Assembly: GCA_037138335.1 (NCBI GenBank)
Contig: JBAXIO010000014.1
Coordinates: 55,120-119,119, forward strand
Origin: CAIRDP01 sp037138335
Lineage (GTDB): Bacteria > Bacteroidota > Bacteroidia > Bacteroidales > FEN-979
Direction: 5' to 3'
DNA length: 64,000 nucleotides
Notes under the pieces: generated by a model
What the model saw: only the letters and a program-made list of their open reading frames with translations
What the model was told of the DNA's origin: nothing
The model's database searches: none
Translations under genes and position numbers: made by a program
Part shown: positions 45,672 to 54,768 of the stretch, piece by piece
How the letters are laid out: the number at the start of each line of letters is the position of its first letter
Position numbering within the stretch: the first letter of the stretch is position 1

Positions 45672-46327
45672 GTGTTGATGTCTTTTTTCCCGAATGCAAG
45701 GTCACCTGCATCACCCAGGCCGGGCACAATGAGTGATTGAGCAGTCAGTTCCTCGTCAACAACGCCAAGCCAGATGTCGAGGTTTTGCTGCGGTATATGT
45801 TTTTTTATAAAATCAATTCCTTCTTCGCTGGCAAGCACCGAAACAATATGGATATGCTTTGGCTTGCCTTTCAGCATAAGGTCCCTGTAAGTATTAACGA
45901 TGGATGTCCCCGAAGCAAGCATGGCATCGCAAATGATAAGGATCTTTTCGTTCAGGTCGGGAACTTGGGAATATTCCACGTTGATGGTAAACGAACCATC
46001 CTTATGGGTTTTCCGGTGGGCCGAAATAAATGCATTGTCGGCATGGTCAAAATAATTTAGAAACCCCTGGTGAAAAGGCAATCCGGCCCTCAGGATAACG
46101 GCGAGGACAGGGTTCTCAACAAGCACAGGCACCATGGCGAAGCCAAGCTGGGTGGCGACTTCTTTTTCGAGATAAGCCATTTGCCTGCTTATTTCGTAAG
46201 CAAAGATCTCCCCTATCCGTTCAAGGTTGAACCTGAACCTCAGGCGGTCCTTCTGGATTTCTGAGTCACGGATCTCCGAAATGAAAACATTCAGTATCGA
46301 AGGGGAACTTGACAAAATATGGATCAT
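45668..46327 (-). CDS. upp: Uracil phosphoribosyltransferase
   Basis: 219 residues. The PRPP-binding loop LIICDAMLASGTSIVNTYRD is diagnostic, and the C-terminal uracil-binding motif VVDEELTAQSLIVPGLGDAGD also fits. It makes UMP from uracil and PRPP (salvage). The stop overlaps the permease start by four bases. A -7 element TACATTTG (46351-46358, minus strand) lies upstream inside the end of the preceding gene. Confidence 0.95.
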   Translation of the reverse strand: MIHILSSSPSILNVFISEIRDSEIQKDRLRFRFNLERIGEIFAYEISRQMAYLEKEVATQLGFAMVPVLVENPVLAVILRAGLPFHQGFLNYFDHADNAFISAHRKTHKDGSFTINVEYSQVPDLNEKILIICDAMLASGTSIVNTYRDLMLKGKPKHIHIVSVLASEEGIDFIKKHIPQQNLDIWLGVVDEELTAQSLIVPGLGDAGDLAFGKKDINT

Positions 46328-46350
46328 GGCCTTTTGTTTGATGATTTTGA

Positions 46351-46358
46351 CAAATGTA
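46351..46358 (-). promoter_or_regulatory. -7 element TACATTTG (minus strand) for upp
   Basis: A full TAnnTTTG match, 23 bp before the upp ATG at 46327. There is no TTG at -33. Confidence 0.4.
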
Positions 46359-46359
46359 C

Positions 46360-47304
46360 CTATTTTACTCTCTCCCTTATCATTCTGCCCAGCATTAATC
46401 CTGCCTTCATCAATCCCGGGAGACGGTTCCTGAGGACCCTGTGATACAATATCTCCCTTGCACCAAAACTTTTATAGAACCTCCCGAGATTCGGATCATC
46501 GCCGCCCTCAAAATCAAGGATAAGATTTGCTCCTGCGTTCTCTTTAATGAATTGTTCTATAAGCAGGAACATCGCACCATTCTCCCTTGCCTGCGGGGCT
46601 GAGGCGGCAAACAGGAAATATACCCTGGCTCCATCATTAAGGAAGAAAGCTGCAGAGGACAACAACCCTTCTTCGTCAAATGCACCTCTGACATGGCCGC
46701 TTCCCCTTTCCGCCGCCGTAGCCATCAGCTTCTCCATTCTTTGATAATGGATATCATTCAGCTTCCCCTCCCTCTTCCCGAAATTCTCACGGAATAATCT
46801 GACCAGCTCTTCAGGACGGAGATTTCGCCCGGTATTTACTCCCGAATCCATTGCTTTCCTGATGTTCCTCCTGGTATTCTGGGAAAAACCGGCAACGATC
46901 TCCTCATAAGTTCCACCCAGGTCAAGTTCATGGTTAGCCCTTGGAATAAGCATAGTATCCTCTCCCCCGGGGACGAACCCGGGTGTAACCTGGATATCGA
47001 CATACCTGAAACGTGAGGGGATGCAATTCATAAACCTGTCTGCATCCTCCTTATCGATTGGGTTTAAGGAAAACAAACCGAGCTGCTGGGCGAAATAAGG
47101 TTGAAAGAGGTAGTTTATGCCTGCCTTGCGACCCGGGGTAAGCGGAAACACAGAGGAATAATTATCCGAAACCAGGGCTTCCCAGGCAGGGGAAACGATA
47201 TCCAGGTACCACGAAAAAGCATAAACCCTGCGGTCCAGGGACTGACTTATACATCTGTCCCACCTGGCCTTGTCAATTTCGTAGTGCTTTAAATAGCTGA
47301 TCAT
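46360..47304 (-). CDS. FemAB/GNAT-like acyltransferase
   Basis: 314 residues from ATG 47304. That ATG sits four bases after the stop of the upstream gene; a TTG at 47322 would overlap it. GNAT/FemAB-like features: AFSWYLDIVSPAWEALV and LTPGRKAGINYLFQPYFAQQ in the first domain, and the second domain LDLGGTYEEIVAGFSQNTRR, ILDFEGGDDPNLGRFYKSFG. The fold is like Acetyltransf_6 (FemAB-related). These proteins transfer amino acids or acyl groups from aminoacyl-tRNA or CoA, often to cell-wall or sugar substrates. The deacetylase-like neighbour hints at envelope polysaccharide. Confidence 0.7.
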   Translation of the reverse strand: MISYLKHYEIDKARWDRCISQSLDRRVYAFSWYLDIVSPAWEALVSDNYSSVFPLTPGRKAGINYLFQPYFAQQLGLFSLNPIDKEDADRFMNCIPSRFRYVDIQVTPGFVPGGEDTMLIPRANHELDLGGTYEEIVAGFSQNTRRNIRKAMDSGVNTGRNLRPEELVRLFRENFGKREGKLNDIHYQRMEKLMATAAERGSGHVRGAFDEEGLLSSAAFFLNDGARVYFLFAASAPQARENGAMFLLIEQFIKENAGANLILDFEGGDDPNLGRFYKSFGAREILYHRVLRNRLPGLMKAGLMLGRMIRERVK

Positions 47305-47308
47305 TTCC

Positions 47309-48616
47309 CTAATGTACTGCAAACCTCAGCAGTTCTTCATAAATGTTACGCCAACCCAGCCAACGGCCATATTCCGAGAAAGTCTCATTATGGCAAAGGC
47401 TTATAAACTCACCACCTACAGATCTTACCATCGAGATCATATGATGAATGGTTTCAATACTTTCTTCCGGCGTTAGACGTAAGTAATCCTTCATTGTTAC
47501 ATCCATCAGGGTGACAGGATGAATTTTTAAGGGAAGGGTCTCATTCTTGGAAAGGTCAAAGAAATAGTAGGGCCTTGCGATGCCACTCCTGAAGCCGGGA
47601 TGGGAAGCGTATCCCATGGAGAAATCGTCGGTGATCCCTGCATTGATCAGGTTATGGTAGGTCCTGGGAAATGATATTTTCATGAAATGCTGCCGGCTGA
47701 AAGTGATATCCCGCCCCAGAACCTGGCTGAGTCCCGAATATTCCTTGTCAAGTTTCCTCAGGTGCTTGTTGGATGAGAGTGACGGGTGAATCCCCACTCT
47801 CTTATCATAGTCAAGACTAAGTATAAGCTTATGAAGCGCCTTATGCGTTACCGGGACATTGTTGTCATCCCCTCCGTAATCGGCAAACAGCATAAAATAA
47901 TAAGGGCTGAGGCCGTAACGTGAATGAACCTGCTGAATATATTCGTATGTGTCGTATGGGTCTGATTCAGCACCGGTCAGCACTTTAAGCCTCGTCAGGA
48001 CATCGTAAAAATCAAATTTCATCAGCGCCCTTGCGACACCTCCCCCGGTCCTTGACAATCCCCGGCATCTGTACGCATAGGCATGGTCAATATCAATGGT
48101 TGGGATAAACGAGTACTCCGGCCTTTTTATTTGTACTCCCGGGAAACGTTTGGTAATCACCTCGGCAAGCCGGTCGGCCCAGAAATGAACCACAGGCATC
48201 TCAAGAAACTTCCCTTTCACAGCGATGGAAGCGTGAGCGGGAAACCGGCCGTATTGGTCATGCTTTTGCTTTTCATACTCCTCGTACCTGGTAACCATGT
48301 AAAAACAGGCGGCAAAGGGATCGAAGGATAATGAAGATTTTTCATGCGTGGCAGGGAAGATCACAGCGAGACCATCATCTTCAGCTAAAAGAGGATCTAT
48401 CGGGAATACCGTTTCCTCGAATAACAGGCTGTTTGAAGCAATGAAAAGCTCCTTTCCCAAAGGCTCAGGCGCATACACCAGCTTAGGCCCTTCAAATGAT
48501 AAAAAATCATCCTTGAAATTAGTGAAAGCACATTCTGTTCCAAGCAATTCACCAAATATCAGTTTACTGATATACCGCAGGCGGCTGGGAACTGATTGGG
48601 TATAGACCAGGATCAT
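47309..48616 (-). CDS. Polysaccharide-deacetylase-family protein
   Basis: 435 residues. The N-terminal 150 residues form a DUF7033-like domain (FIASNSLLFEETVFPIDPLL; DPFAACFYMVTRYEEYE), followed by the NodB-like barrel: FIPTIDIDHAYAYR with the DxDH-like metal site, DYDKRVGIHPSLSSNKHLR (HPS motif), and the C-terminal LPLKIHPVTLMDVTMKDYL. Metal residues D and H appear intact. The likely substrate is an N-acetylated sugar polymer of the envelope or capsule. The stop lies four bases before the FemAB-like gene. It is divergent from dnaX. Confidence 0.75.
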   Translation of the reverse strand: MILVYTQSVPSRLRYISKLIFGELLGTECAFTNFKDDFLSFEGPKLVYAPEPLGKELFIASNSLLFEETVFPIDPLLAEDDGLAVIFPATHEKSSLSFDPFAACFYMVTRYEEYEKQKHDQYGRFPAHASIAVKGKFLEMPVVHFWADRLAEVITKRFPGVQIKRPEYSFIPTIDIDHAYAYRCRGLSRTGGGVARALMKFDFYDVLTRLKVLTGAESDPYDTYEYIQQVHSRYGLSPYYFMLFADYGGDDNNVPVTHKALHKLILSLDYDKRVGIHPSLSSNKHLRKLDKEYSGLSQVLGRDITFSRQHFMKISFPRTYHNLINAGITDDFSMGYASHPGFRSGIARPYYFFDLSKNETLPLKIHPVTLMDVTMKDYLRLTPEESIETIHHMISMVRSVGGEFISLCHNETFSEYGRWLGWRNIYEELLRFAVH

Positions 48617-48665
48617 TGTTCAGGCATTTGATGTTGCCAAATTAAAGAAAAAACGAAAACTTTCG

Positions 48666-48673
48666 TACTTTTG
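48666..48673 (+). promoter_or_regulatory. -7 element TACTTTTG before dnaX
   Basis: Full TAnnTTTG match 32 bp before the dnaX ATG at 48706. A TTG at 48634-48636 is 29 bp away, too far for the consensus. Confidence 0.45.
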
Positions 48674-48705
48674 ATTCAGAAATTTGGAACAGAACTGAAG
48701 GAAAA

Positions 48706-50463
48706 ATGGATAATTTCATCGTTTCGGCAAGAAAATACCGGCCACAGACTTTCGATACCGTTGTTGGACAGGCTACTATAACAAATACCCTTAAAAATGC
48801 GATACGTCATAATCAGCTTGCCCAGGCATTTTTATTTTGCGGACCAAGAGGGGTAGGCAAAACAACCTGCGCCCGTATCCTGGCAAAAACCATCAACTGC
48901 GAGAACCTTTCTGCTACAGGTGAAGCCTGCGACCAATGCCAGTCCTGCTCCTCGTTTAACGAGAATTCTTCTTTCAACATCTATGAACTTGACGGCGCTT
49001 CAAATAATTCGGTGGATGATATCCGCACCCTGGTCGACCAGGTAAGGATACCACCCCAGATGGGGAAATACAAGGTTTATATAATAGACGAAGTGCACAT
49101 GCTCTCCGCTTCTGCGTTTAACGCCTTCCTGAAAACCCTTGAAGAACCGCCCCCCTACGCGAAATTCATCCTTGCAACCACCGAGAAACATAAAATAATT
49201 CCCACCATCCTTTCACGTTGCCAGATATTTGATTTCAGAAGGATCACTTCGGATGACATGGTCGGGCACCTGAAGTTCGTGGCCGGCAGGGAAAACATAA
49301 GCGTTGAGGAGGATGCCCTGCATATCATCGCCCAGAAAGCCGATGGAGCCATGCGCGACGCCCTCTCGATTTTCGACCAGCTTGTGAGTTTCGCCGGCAA
49401 TGACCTGAAATACTCCACCGTCATCGAAAACCTCAATGTACTTGACTACGAATATTACTTTCGCATCACAGGACAGATAATGAATGCCGATATTGCCGGG
49501 ACCTTGCTAACCATCGACGATATCATCGGGAAAGGGTTTGACGGACAGCATTTCCTCACAGGGTTCGGAGAGCATCTGAGGAACCTCCTCGTTTGCAAGG
49601 ATCCCTCAACCCTGAAGCTGATGGAAACCGCCCCATCAATCAGGAACCGCTATGCAGAGCAGGCAGCCGGGTTGCAGGCTTCCCACCTGTTAACCCTTCT
49701 CGACATTGGGAACCGCTGCGACCTGGCCTATAAGACCAGTAATAACAAGCGTATCCATCTTGAGCTGGCCCTGATGCAGATGTGTTCAACCTCCAGCCCT
49801 TCGCCTTCCATTATGAAACCAAGGGGCGGGCAGGATGCTCCCCAGCCTGTCATCATTCCCCAGCCTGCTGCAGGTCCCCAACGCCCGGCAAGCCCGGCCC
49901 CTCCGGTCATACCTGCAGGGGAAAACAAAACCTTAGCGGCTGAGAAACCACGCCAGGCTGCAACAAGCACACAGGCCACAGTTAAACTCAGGGACCTGAA
50001 AGAAACTGTTTCCGGAACAATTTCCATCAAGCAGGCTGTCAAACCTAAAGAAAGCATTACCGAGGTTCTGGATGAACCTGCTTTGTATAATAAAGCAACC
50101 CCATTTACACAGGAAGACCTTAATACAGCCTGGAAAGAATATGTTGCCGGACTGAAAAGCGAAATGCCCCATCTGTACAACAGCCTGGCAGGCTATATTC
50201 CTGTTCTTAAAGACGGTTTTAACATTGAGATTTCACTCGAGAACAAACTGCTTGAGACAGACCTTTTCCAGAAGAAAGGGGAAATGCTCGGGTTCTTACG
50301 TTCAAAGCTTGACAACTACCAACTTAACCTCACGGCAAAAGTCGAGGAAAACAGCCGGGAGCTAAAGCCTTATACCGACAAGGAAAAGTTTGATAAAATG
50401 GCTGCAAAAAACCCTGCATTGCAGAAGCTGAGAGAAGAACTGGATCTTGAAATTGAATATTGA
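48706..50463 (+). CDS. dnaX: DNA polymerase III subunit gamma/tau
   Basis: 585 residues. AAA+ ATPase: Walker A GPRGVGKTTCARILA, Walker B VYIIDEVHMLSASAFNAFLK, sensor 1 FILATTEKHKIIPTILSRCQ, and the zinc site in EACDQCQSCSSF. The ELDGASNNSVDDIRTLVDQV segment is a hallmark. A Pro/Ala/Gln-rich linker (375-450) precedes a C-terminal tau-like domain. It loads the sliding clamp and links the polymerase to helicase. No A-rich slippery site for gamma frameshifting stands out. The stop is one base before the next ATG, so translation of the kinase gene may be coupled. Confidence 0.95.
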   Translation: MDNFIVSARKYRPQTFDTVVGQATITNTLKNAIRHNQLAQAFLFCGPRGVGKTTCARILAKTINCENLSATGEACDQCQSCSSFNENSSFNIYELDGASNNSVDDIRTLVDQVRIPPQMGKYKVYIIDEVHMLSASAFNAFLKTLEEPPPYAKFILATTEKHKIIPTILSRCQIFDFRRITSDDMVGHLKFVAGRENISVEEDALHIIAQKADGAMRDALSIFDQLVSFAGNDLKYSTVIENLNVLDYEYYFRITGQIMNADIAGTLLTIDDIIGKGFDGQHFLTGFGEHLRNLLVCKDPSTLKLMETAPSIRNRYAEQAAGLQASHLLTLLDIGNRCDLAYKTSNNKRIHLELALMQMCSTSSPSPSIMKPRGGQDAPQPVIIPQPAAGPQRPASPAPPVIPAGENKTLAAEKPRQAATSTQATVKLRDLKETVSGTISIKQAVKPKESITEVLDEPALYNKATPFTQEDLNTAWKEYVAGLKSEMPHLYNSLAGYIPVLKDGFNIEISLENKLLETDLFQKKGEMLGFLRSKLDNYQLNLTAKVEENSRELKPYTDKEKFDKMAAKNPALQKLREELDLEIEY

Positions 50464-50464
50464 G

Positions 50465-51394
50465 ATGGGCCGTGTAATTTACACAATAGGAGAAACGGTA
50501 CTTGACATTATTTTCAGGGATGGCAGGCCGGTATCGGCCATTCCGGGAGGCTCCATGCTGAATTCTGCCGTATCCCTCGGCAGGGCCGGGCTTAAAGTGG
50601 AGTTGATCAGCGAATACGGGAGCGACCAAACCGGCGGGATCATAGATTCCTTCCTCCTGGAGAATAAAGTCGGAACCAGGCATATAACAAGATTTACAGA
50701 AGGAAAAACTGCCCTTGCCCTGGCATTTCTCGATAAGAAAAGCAATGCTTCCTATTCTTTTTACACATCCTATCCCGGGATCAGGATGAAAGAGCCCCTG
50801 CCCCTGGTGAACAAGGGCGATATCATACTGTTTGGCTCGATTTATTCCATTACTCCAGGGATTCACGGTAAGATATCACAATGGATCCGCAAGTCAAAAA
50901 CCAGGGGAGCCGTAATCGTCTTTGACCCCAACTTCAGGAAATCCCACCTTGACAAACTGGAAAAAGCCAGGCCCTGGATCGTAGAAAACATATCTCTTGC
51001 CGATATCGTAAGGGGTTCCGATGAGGACTTTCTTACAATTTTTAATTTGAAGAAGCCTGAAGAGGTTAAAACGAAGGTCAGGGCTTGTGGTTGTACTAAC
51101 CTGATCATAACCAGGAACAGTAAAAGCGTCATAGCCTGGTTTGGCGACAAAAAAATCCTTGTCGACATCCCGCCTGTGAAACCCCTGTTAAGCACAGTAG
51201 GCGCCGGAGACTCCTTTAATGCCGGGATAATCTATGCCCTGGCAACCGCGGGCCCGGGCAATGCCTCAGCAGATTTAGAAGCCGCCGGCACGCCTGAGAG
51301 AATCATTAAAACCGGTGTCGCCTTTGCCGCTGAGGTCTGTAAAAGTTTCGAAAACTATATTTCACCCCGGTTCAGTAAAAGTCTGAAGCCATGA
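50465..51394 (+). CDS. PfkB-family carbohydrate kinase (fructokinase-like)
   Basis: 309 residues from ATG 50465; the frame extends upstream into dnaX via a TTG but the ATG one base after the dnaX stop is preferred. PfkB signature 2 is STVGAGDSFNAGIIYAL near the C-terminus, with the catalytic Asp in GAGDS; the N-terminal GETVLDIIF and IPGGSMLNSAVSLGRAGL form the substrate side. It phosphorylates a sugar such as fructose or a ribose-like substrate. Its stop overlaps the next ATG (ATGA). Confidence 0.9.
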   Translation: MGRVIYTIGETVLDIIFRDGRPVSAIPGGSMLNSAVSLGRAGLKVELISEYGSDQTGGIIDSFLLENKVGTRHITRFTEGKTALALAFLDKKSNASYSFYTSYPGIRMKEPLPLVNKGDIILFGSIYSITPGIHGKISQWIRKSKTRGAVIVFDPNFRKSHLDKLEKARPWIVENISLADIVRGSDEDFLTIFNLKKPEEVKTKVRACGCTNLIITRNSKSVIAWFGDKKILVDIPPVKPLLSTVGAGDSFNAGIIYALATAGPGNASADLEAAGTPERIIKTGVAFAAEVCKSFENYISPRFSKSLKP

Positions 51395-51945
51395 GCCATT
51401 GGATCACGAAAACGGTGTTGAAATCAATGGGCTGGAATACCGATGGCAGGATGCCTCCTGAGATTAAAAAAGCAGTCATCATATCTGCTCCTCATACCAG
51501 CTATATGGATTTTATCGTAGGCTGGATGACATTCCACGTGGCCGATGTGAATATCCGCTTCCTGATCAAAGAGGAAGTTTTCAAAGGAGCCTTCGGATGG
51601 TTTTTTAAAAAGCTGGGCGGAATACCCGTCGCCAGGGGCAAGAAAAATAACATGGTCGACCAGGTTAAGGAGTTATTCGACGCCAGCGAAACACTGTATG
51701 TCGTGATCACGCCCGAGGGCACACGAAAGAAAGTCACACACTGGAAAAAAGGGTTTTACATGATAGCCCTGGAGGCCCATGTGCCCATAGCCTGCTCTTT
51801 TATTGACTACAGTAACAAATCGGGAGGGATAGGACCGATCATCATTCCAAGCGGGGATTTTGAGAAAGACCTTGTGATCATACAGGATTTCTATAAGGGG
51901 AAGAAAGCGAAACACCCCGACAGGTTTAATCTTTCAGGATTATAG
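51391..51945 (+). CDS. PlsC-like 1-acyl-glycerol-3-phosphate acyltransferase
   Basis: 184 residues, short but complete. The H-x4-D motif is in SAPHTSYMDFIVG, the second motif in GGIPVARGKKNN, and the EGTR motif in VITPEGTRKKVTHWKKGFYM. It transfers acyl groups to lysophosphatidic acid or a related lipid. An ATGA overlap with the kinase gene implies coupling. No transmembrane helix is clear. Confidence 0.85.
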   Translation: MSHWITKTVLKSMGWNTDGRMPPEIKKAVIISAPHTSYMDFIVGWMTFHVADVNIRFLIKEEVFKGAFGWFFKKLGGIPVARGKKNNMVDQVKELFDASETLYVVITPEGTRKKVTHWKKGFYMIALEAHVPIACSFIDYSNKSGGIGPIIIPSGDFEKDLVIIQDFYKGKKAKHPDRFNLSGL

Positions 51946-51964
51946 AACCGTAAATCATATCAGC

Positions 51965-52420
51965 ATGAAAACCTCACGAAAGTCAATTGAACAATTCCTC
52001 GAAGGCAGGAAGCTTGCAATAGCAGGTGTTTCACGTGACCCTAAAAAATTCGGGCATGTCGTTTATCTGGATCTGAAGAAGAAAGGCTTTGAAATTTACC
52101 CGGTCAACCCGGAGACAGATACTATTGAGGGCCAGCCTTGTTTTCATTCGGTCAGCGCCCTCCCCGGCGATGTTAAAAACCTCCTGGTAATCACGCCAAA
52201 AAACAACACTCTTGAGGTTGTGAAGGAAGCCATGGATAAAGGTTTTGACAACATATGGATACAACAGATGAGTGATACCAGGGAGGCTTTGGATTACCTT
52301 AAAGACAAACCGGTCAACCTGGTAAGCAAACAGTGCATCCTCATGTGGACTGAACCTGTGAGCGGATTTCATAAATTTCATAAGACCCTGAAAAAGATCT
52401 TTGGCGCCTTGCCCAACTGA
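51965..52420 (+). CDS. CoA-binding domain protein (YccU-like)
   Basis: 151 residues, a single Rossmann-like CoA_binding_2 domain: LAIAGVSRDPKKFGHVVYLD, GFEIYPVNPE, NLLVITPKNNTLEVVKEAMD, DNIWIQQMSDTREALDY and the terminal CILMWTEP. Proteins of this family bind CoA or NAD-like nucleotides; physiological role unknown. It lies 19 bp after the PlsC gene and 10 bp before the glycosyltransferase. Confidence 0.85.
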   Translation: MKTSRKSIEQFLEGRKLAIAGVSRDPKKFGHVVYLDLKKKGFEIYPVNPETDTIEGQPCFHSVSALPGDVKNLLVITPKNNTLEVVKEAMDKGFDNIWIQQMSDTREALDYLKDKPVNLVSKQCILMWTEPVSGFHKFHKTLKKIFGALPN

Positions 52421-52430
52421 AAATTAATTT

Positions 52431-53378
52431 ATGAAGGAACCCGGGGTCAGCATCCTGATGACTGTTTACAATGGGGAAAAGTATTTGAAAGAAACCATTG
52501 AGAGCGTAATCAGCCAGACATTTGAAAATTTCGAGTTCATTATTATCGATGATGGCTCGACCGACCGTTCCAAAGAAATCATAGCTTCCTTCAGGGATAA
52601 CCGGATTGTTTATGTACACCAGGCCAATGCCGGTGTTGCCGCTGCATCAAACAAGGGCCTGTCAATTGCAAGGAGCCGTTATATTGCCAGGATAGATGCA
52701 GATGACATCTGTCTTAAGGATCGTATCAGGTTGCAGTTCGAATTCCTCGAGAACAATCCCGGCTATGTTTTATGCGGCAGCACAGCCGAAATGATGGATA
52801 TGGACGGCAACTACATATTTACTTCCAGCCTTCCCCGGTCGGATGAAGACATCAGGCAAGTCCTTGAAAAAGAAAATTGTTTTGTTCATTCCTCCACTTT
52901 CTTCCGCAAGGAAGCTGCTGTAATGGTCGGAGGGTATAACGAAATGGTGAAGTTTTATTTTAACGATTATATCTTTTTGTACCAGCTTTCGAAACATGGC
53001 CGGGTTGTAAATTTCGCCGAGCCCCTGGTTAGGTACAGGATGGTCCCCAGTTCAATCAGCCTCAAGATCAGGGATGCCAGGTTCAGGGATATCCTTAAGG
53101 AAATCGTCCGCAAAGGCACGGCAACACAGCAGGAGATCGATTACCTTATCAGTTTTGAAAGTTCACACAATCTGAACCAGGCCGACAAAACCTATAATTA
53201 CTTTATTACCCTTGCAAAGCTTTACAGGATTGAAGCTAAGGACTGGGGCCGGTCAATGCATTACCTTGTGAGAGCTTTTAAATTAAAACCGCTGGCATTC
53301 TCCTATATGGCATCTGCCCTTACGCAGATACTTATGCCCCAGCAGCTTATAAAGCATATCAGGAAAAATTATTATTGA
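52431..53378 (+). CDS. Family 2 glycosyltransferase
   Basis: 315 residues. GT-A fold: VSILMTVYNGEKYLKETIES, then IIIDDGSTDRSKEIIAS, then IARIDADDICLKDRI with the metal-binding DAD/DD. It carries FLENNPGYVLCGSTAEMMD and a variable acceptor domain with the C-terminal helix AFSYMASALTQILMPQQLI. It transfers a sugar from a nucleotide sugar to a lipid or polysaccharide acceptor. The facing flippase gene suggests a role in surface polysaccharide. Confidence 0.88.
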   Translation: MKEPGVSILMTVYNGEKYLKETIESVISQTFENFEFIIIDDGSTDRSKEIIASFRDNRIVYVHQANAGVAAASNKGLSIARSRYIARIDADDICLKDRIRLQFEFLENNPGYVLCGSTAEMMDMDGNYIFTSSLPRSDEDIRQVLEKENCFVHSSTFFRKEAAVMVGGYNEMVKFYFNDYIFLYQLSKHGRVVNFAEPLVRYRMVPSSISLKIRDARFRDILKEIVRKGTATQQEIDYLISFESSHNLNQADKTYNYFITLAKLYRIEAKDWGRSMHYLVRAFKLKPLAFSYMASALTQILMPQQLIKHIRKNYY

Positions 53379-53406
53379 TCCCCCGGCAAACGCCCCCGAT
53401 GGATCC

Positions 53407-54690
53407 TTACTGCCTTGGCAGGCTGTGCTTCCTTGCCAATGCGATGATCCAGAGGATAATTCCCAGGGAATAGAAGCATTGCAGGGCCGATAACAGGATG
53501 AATGCCATGATGGCATCTTTAAAAAACAGTCCTCCTGAAACGATTGGGACTATGATCAGAACCGCGCCTATCAGCGAAAGGTAGAACATGGGTTTTGCTT
53601 TGCGGATGATGAGGGGGGTCTGGTGAATAGTTGAGCGGATAAAATCAAGGAACATCCAGGGAGCCAGTATTCGCGCATACATCCCGGCTTCGGTCCATGC
53701 CCTGCCAAAAACAAAACCGATAAGCCAGGGGCCCGCGGTAAGAAGTATGATCAACACGGGCAATGCTATCGCAGCGGATGTTTTAATCGTTTTCATCACC
53801 GGCTTTATCAGGTTTCCGTCCCTCTGGTATTGTTCGGAAGCTTCTTTATAGAAAACCTGTCCGATTGATATACCCACCAGCCACATAGGGGCCTGGAGCA
53901 GGCGAAGGGATAAGGAGTATAATCCCAGCACAGAAGCTGAAAAGAAGATCTTTAAAAGGTAAACGATCCCATATGACTGGACCATTTCAACAATCACCTG
54001 GGGGGTATTAGCCAAGGGCAGGTATTTATATTTTCCTGCCAGTTCCTTTTGTAGCGGGAAGTTAAATTGCATTATGTCTTTGCGGTACCTCGAATAAAAA
54101 ATAAGGACAAAGAAGACTACCACCACCAGGAAGCCGGTAAAATTACCGAGCCACAATCCAAGCGCCCCGAAACCTGCATAGCCCATAAGCAGGGTTGTGA
54201 GGTTATTTCCGGCCGACGTAAATATCTTGGAATACGCCAAAGCTTTGTATTCCTTCCTGTGGTTAAACCATTGCTGAAAAATACTGCTTGCCGCCATAAA
54301 GAAGATAAGGGCAGGGAGAAGGTAGATCCATTGTTTGTATAAGGGATTCCTGATAATGCCGGGCAGAAATGCCCTGTCAATTATGAACAGTACCGAAGTT
54401 GACAGGAATGAAACAAACAAAGCGATGATCAGTGAAAGAAAAACGAGGTTAACCGAGTCCCTGTTCTCCGCAGGGAGTATGATCGCCATCTCATACCTCA
54501 GCGCAGCAACCAGGCCTATGCCGCCTGCAATGGATATGAGAAATGTAAACGCACCTACATCCGAAGGGGTATAAACCCTCGTTATAACAGGCGCGGCAAG
54601 AAACGATATGAGCTGTGCGACAGAAGTACCTGCAACCAGTTTTGAAATATTCCTGAAGTAGTCGGAGCGGTTCCCAAGGAATTTTAACAT
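53407..54690 (-). CDS. Wzx-like polysaccharide flippase (oligosaccharide transporter)
   Basis: 427 residues with about 12 to 14 hydrophobic segments: LVAGTSVAQLISFLAAPVIT, YTPSDVGAFTFLISIAGGIG, GFLVVVVFFVLIFYSRYRKD. The opening (YFRNISKLVAGTSVAQLIS) is typical of the PST/MATE flippase superfamily. It probably moves lipid-linked oligosaccharide to the outer face of the membrane. It is convergent with the GT2 gene and separated from the AI-2E transporter gene by 78 bp. Confidence 0.85.
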   Translation of the reverse strand: MLKFLGNRSDYFRNISKLVAGTSVAQLISFLAAPVITRVYTPSDVGAFTFLISIAGGIGLVAALRYEMAIILPAENRDSVNLVFLSLIIALFVSFLSTSVLFIIDRAFLPGIIRNPLYKQWIYLLPALIFFMAASSIFQQWFNHRKEYKALAYSKIFTSAGNNLTTLLMGYAGFGALGLWLGNFTGFLVVVVFFVLIFYSRYRKDIMQFNFPLQKELAGKYKYLPLANTPQVIVEMVQSYGIVYLLKIFFSASVLGLYSLSLRLLQAPMWLVGISIGQVFYKEASEQYQRDGNLIKPVMKTIKTSAAIALPVLIILLTAGPWLIGFVFGRAWTEAGMYARILAPWMFLDFIRSTIHQTPLIIRKAKPMFYLSLIGAVLIIVPIVSGGLFFKDAIMAFILLSALQCFYSLGIILWIIALARKHSLPRQ

Positions 54691-54768
54691 GATGCAAAGA
54701 TTGCAGAAAATGCAGTAATAAAAAAAATCGTGATGAATCAGCTATCTGAAGGCCGTCAGGATATCATT

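Noticed and set aside
53283..54380. Several frames antisense to the flippase and glycosyltransferase
   Set aside because: Short, no family, and in shadow of well-supported genes.
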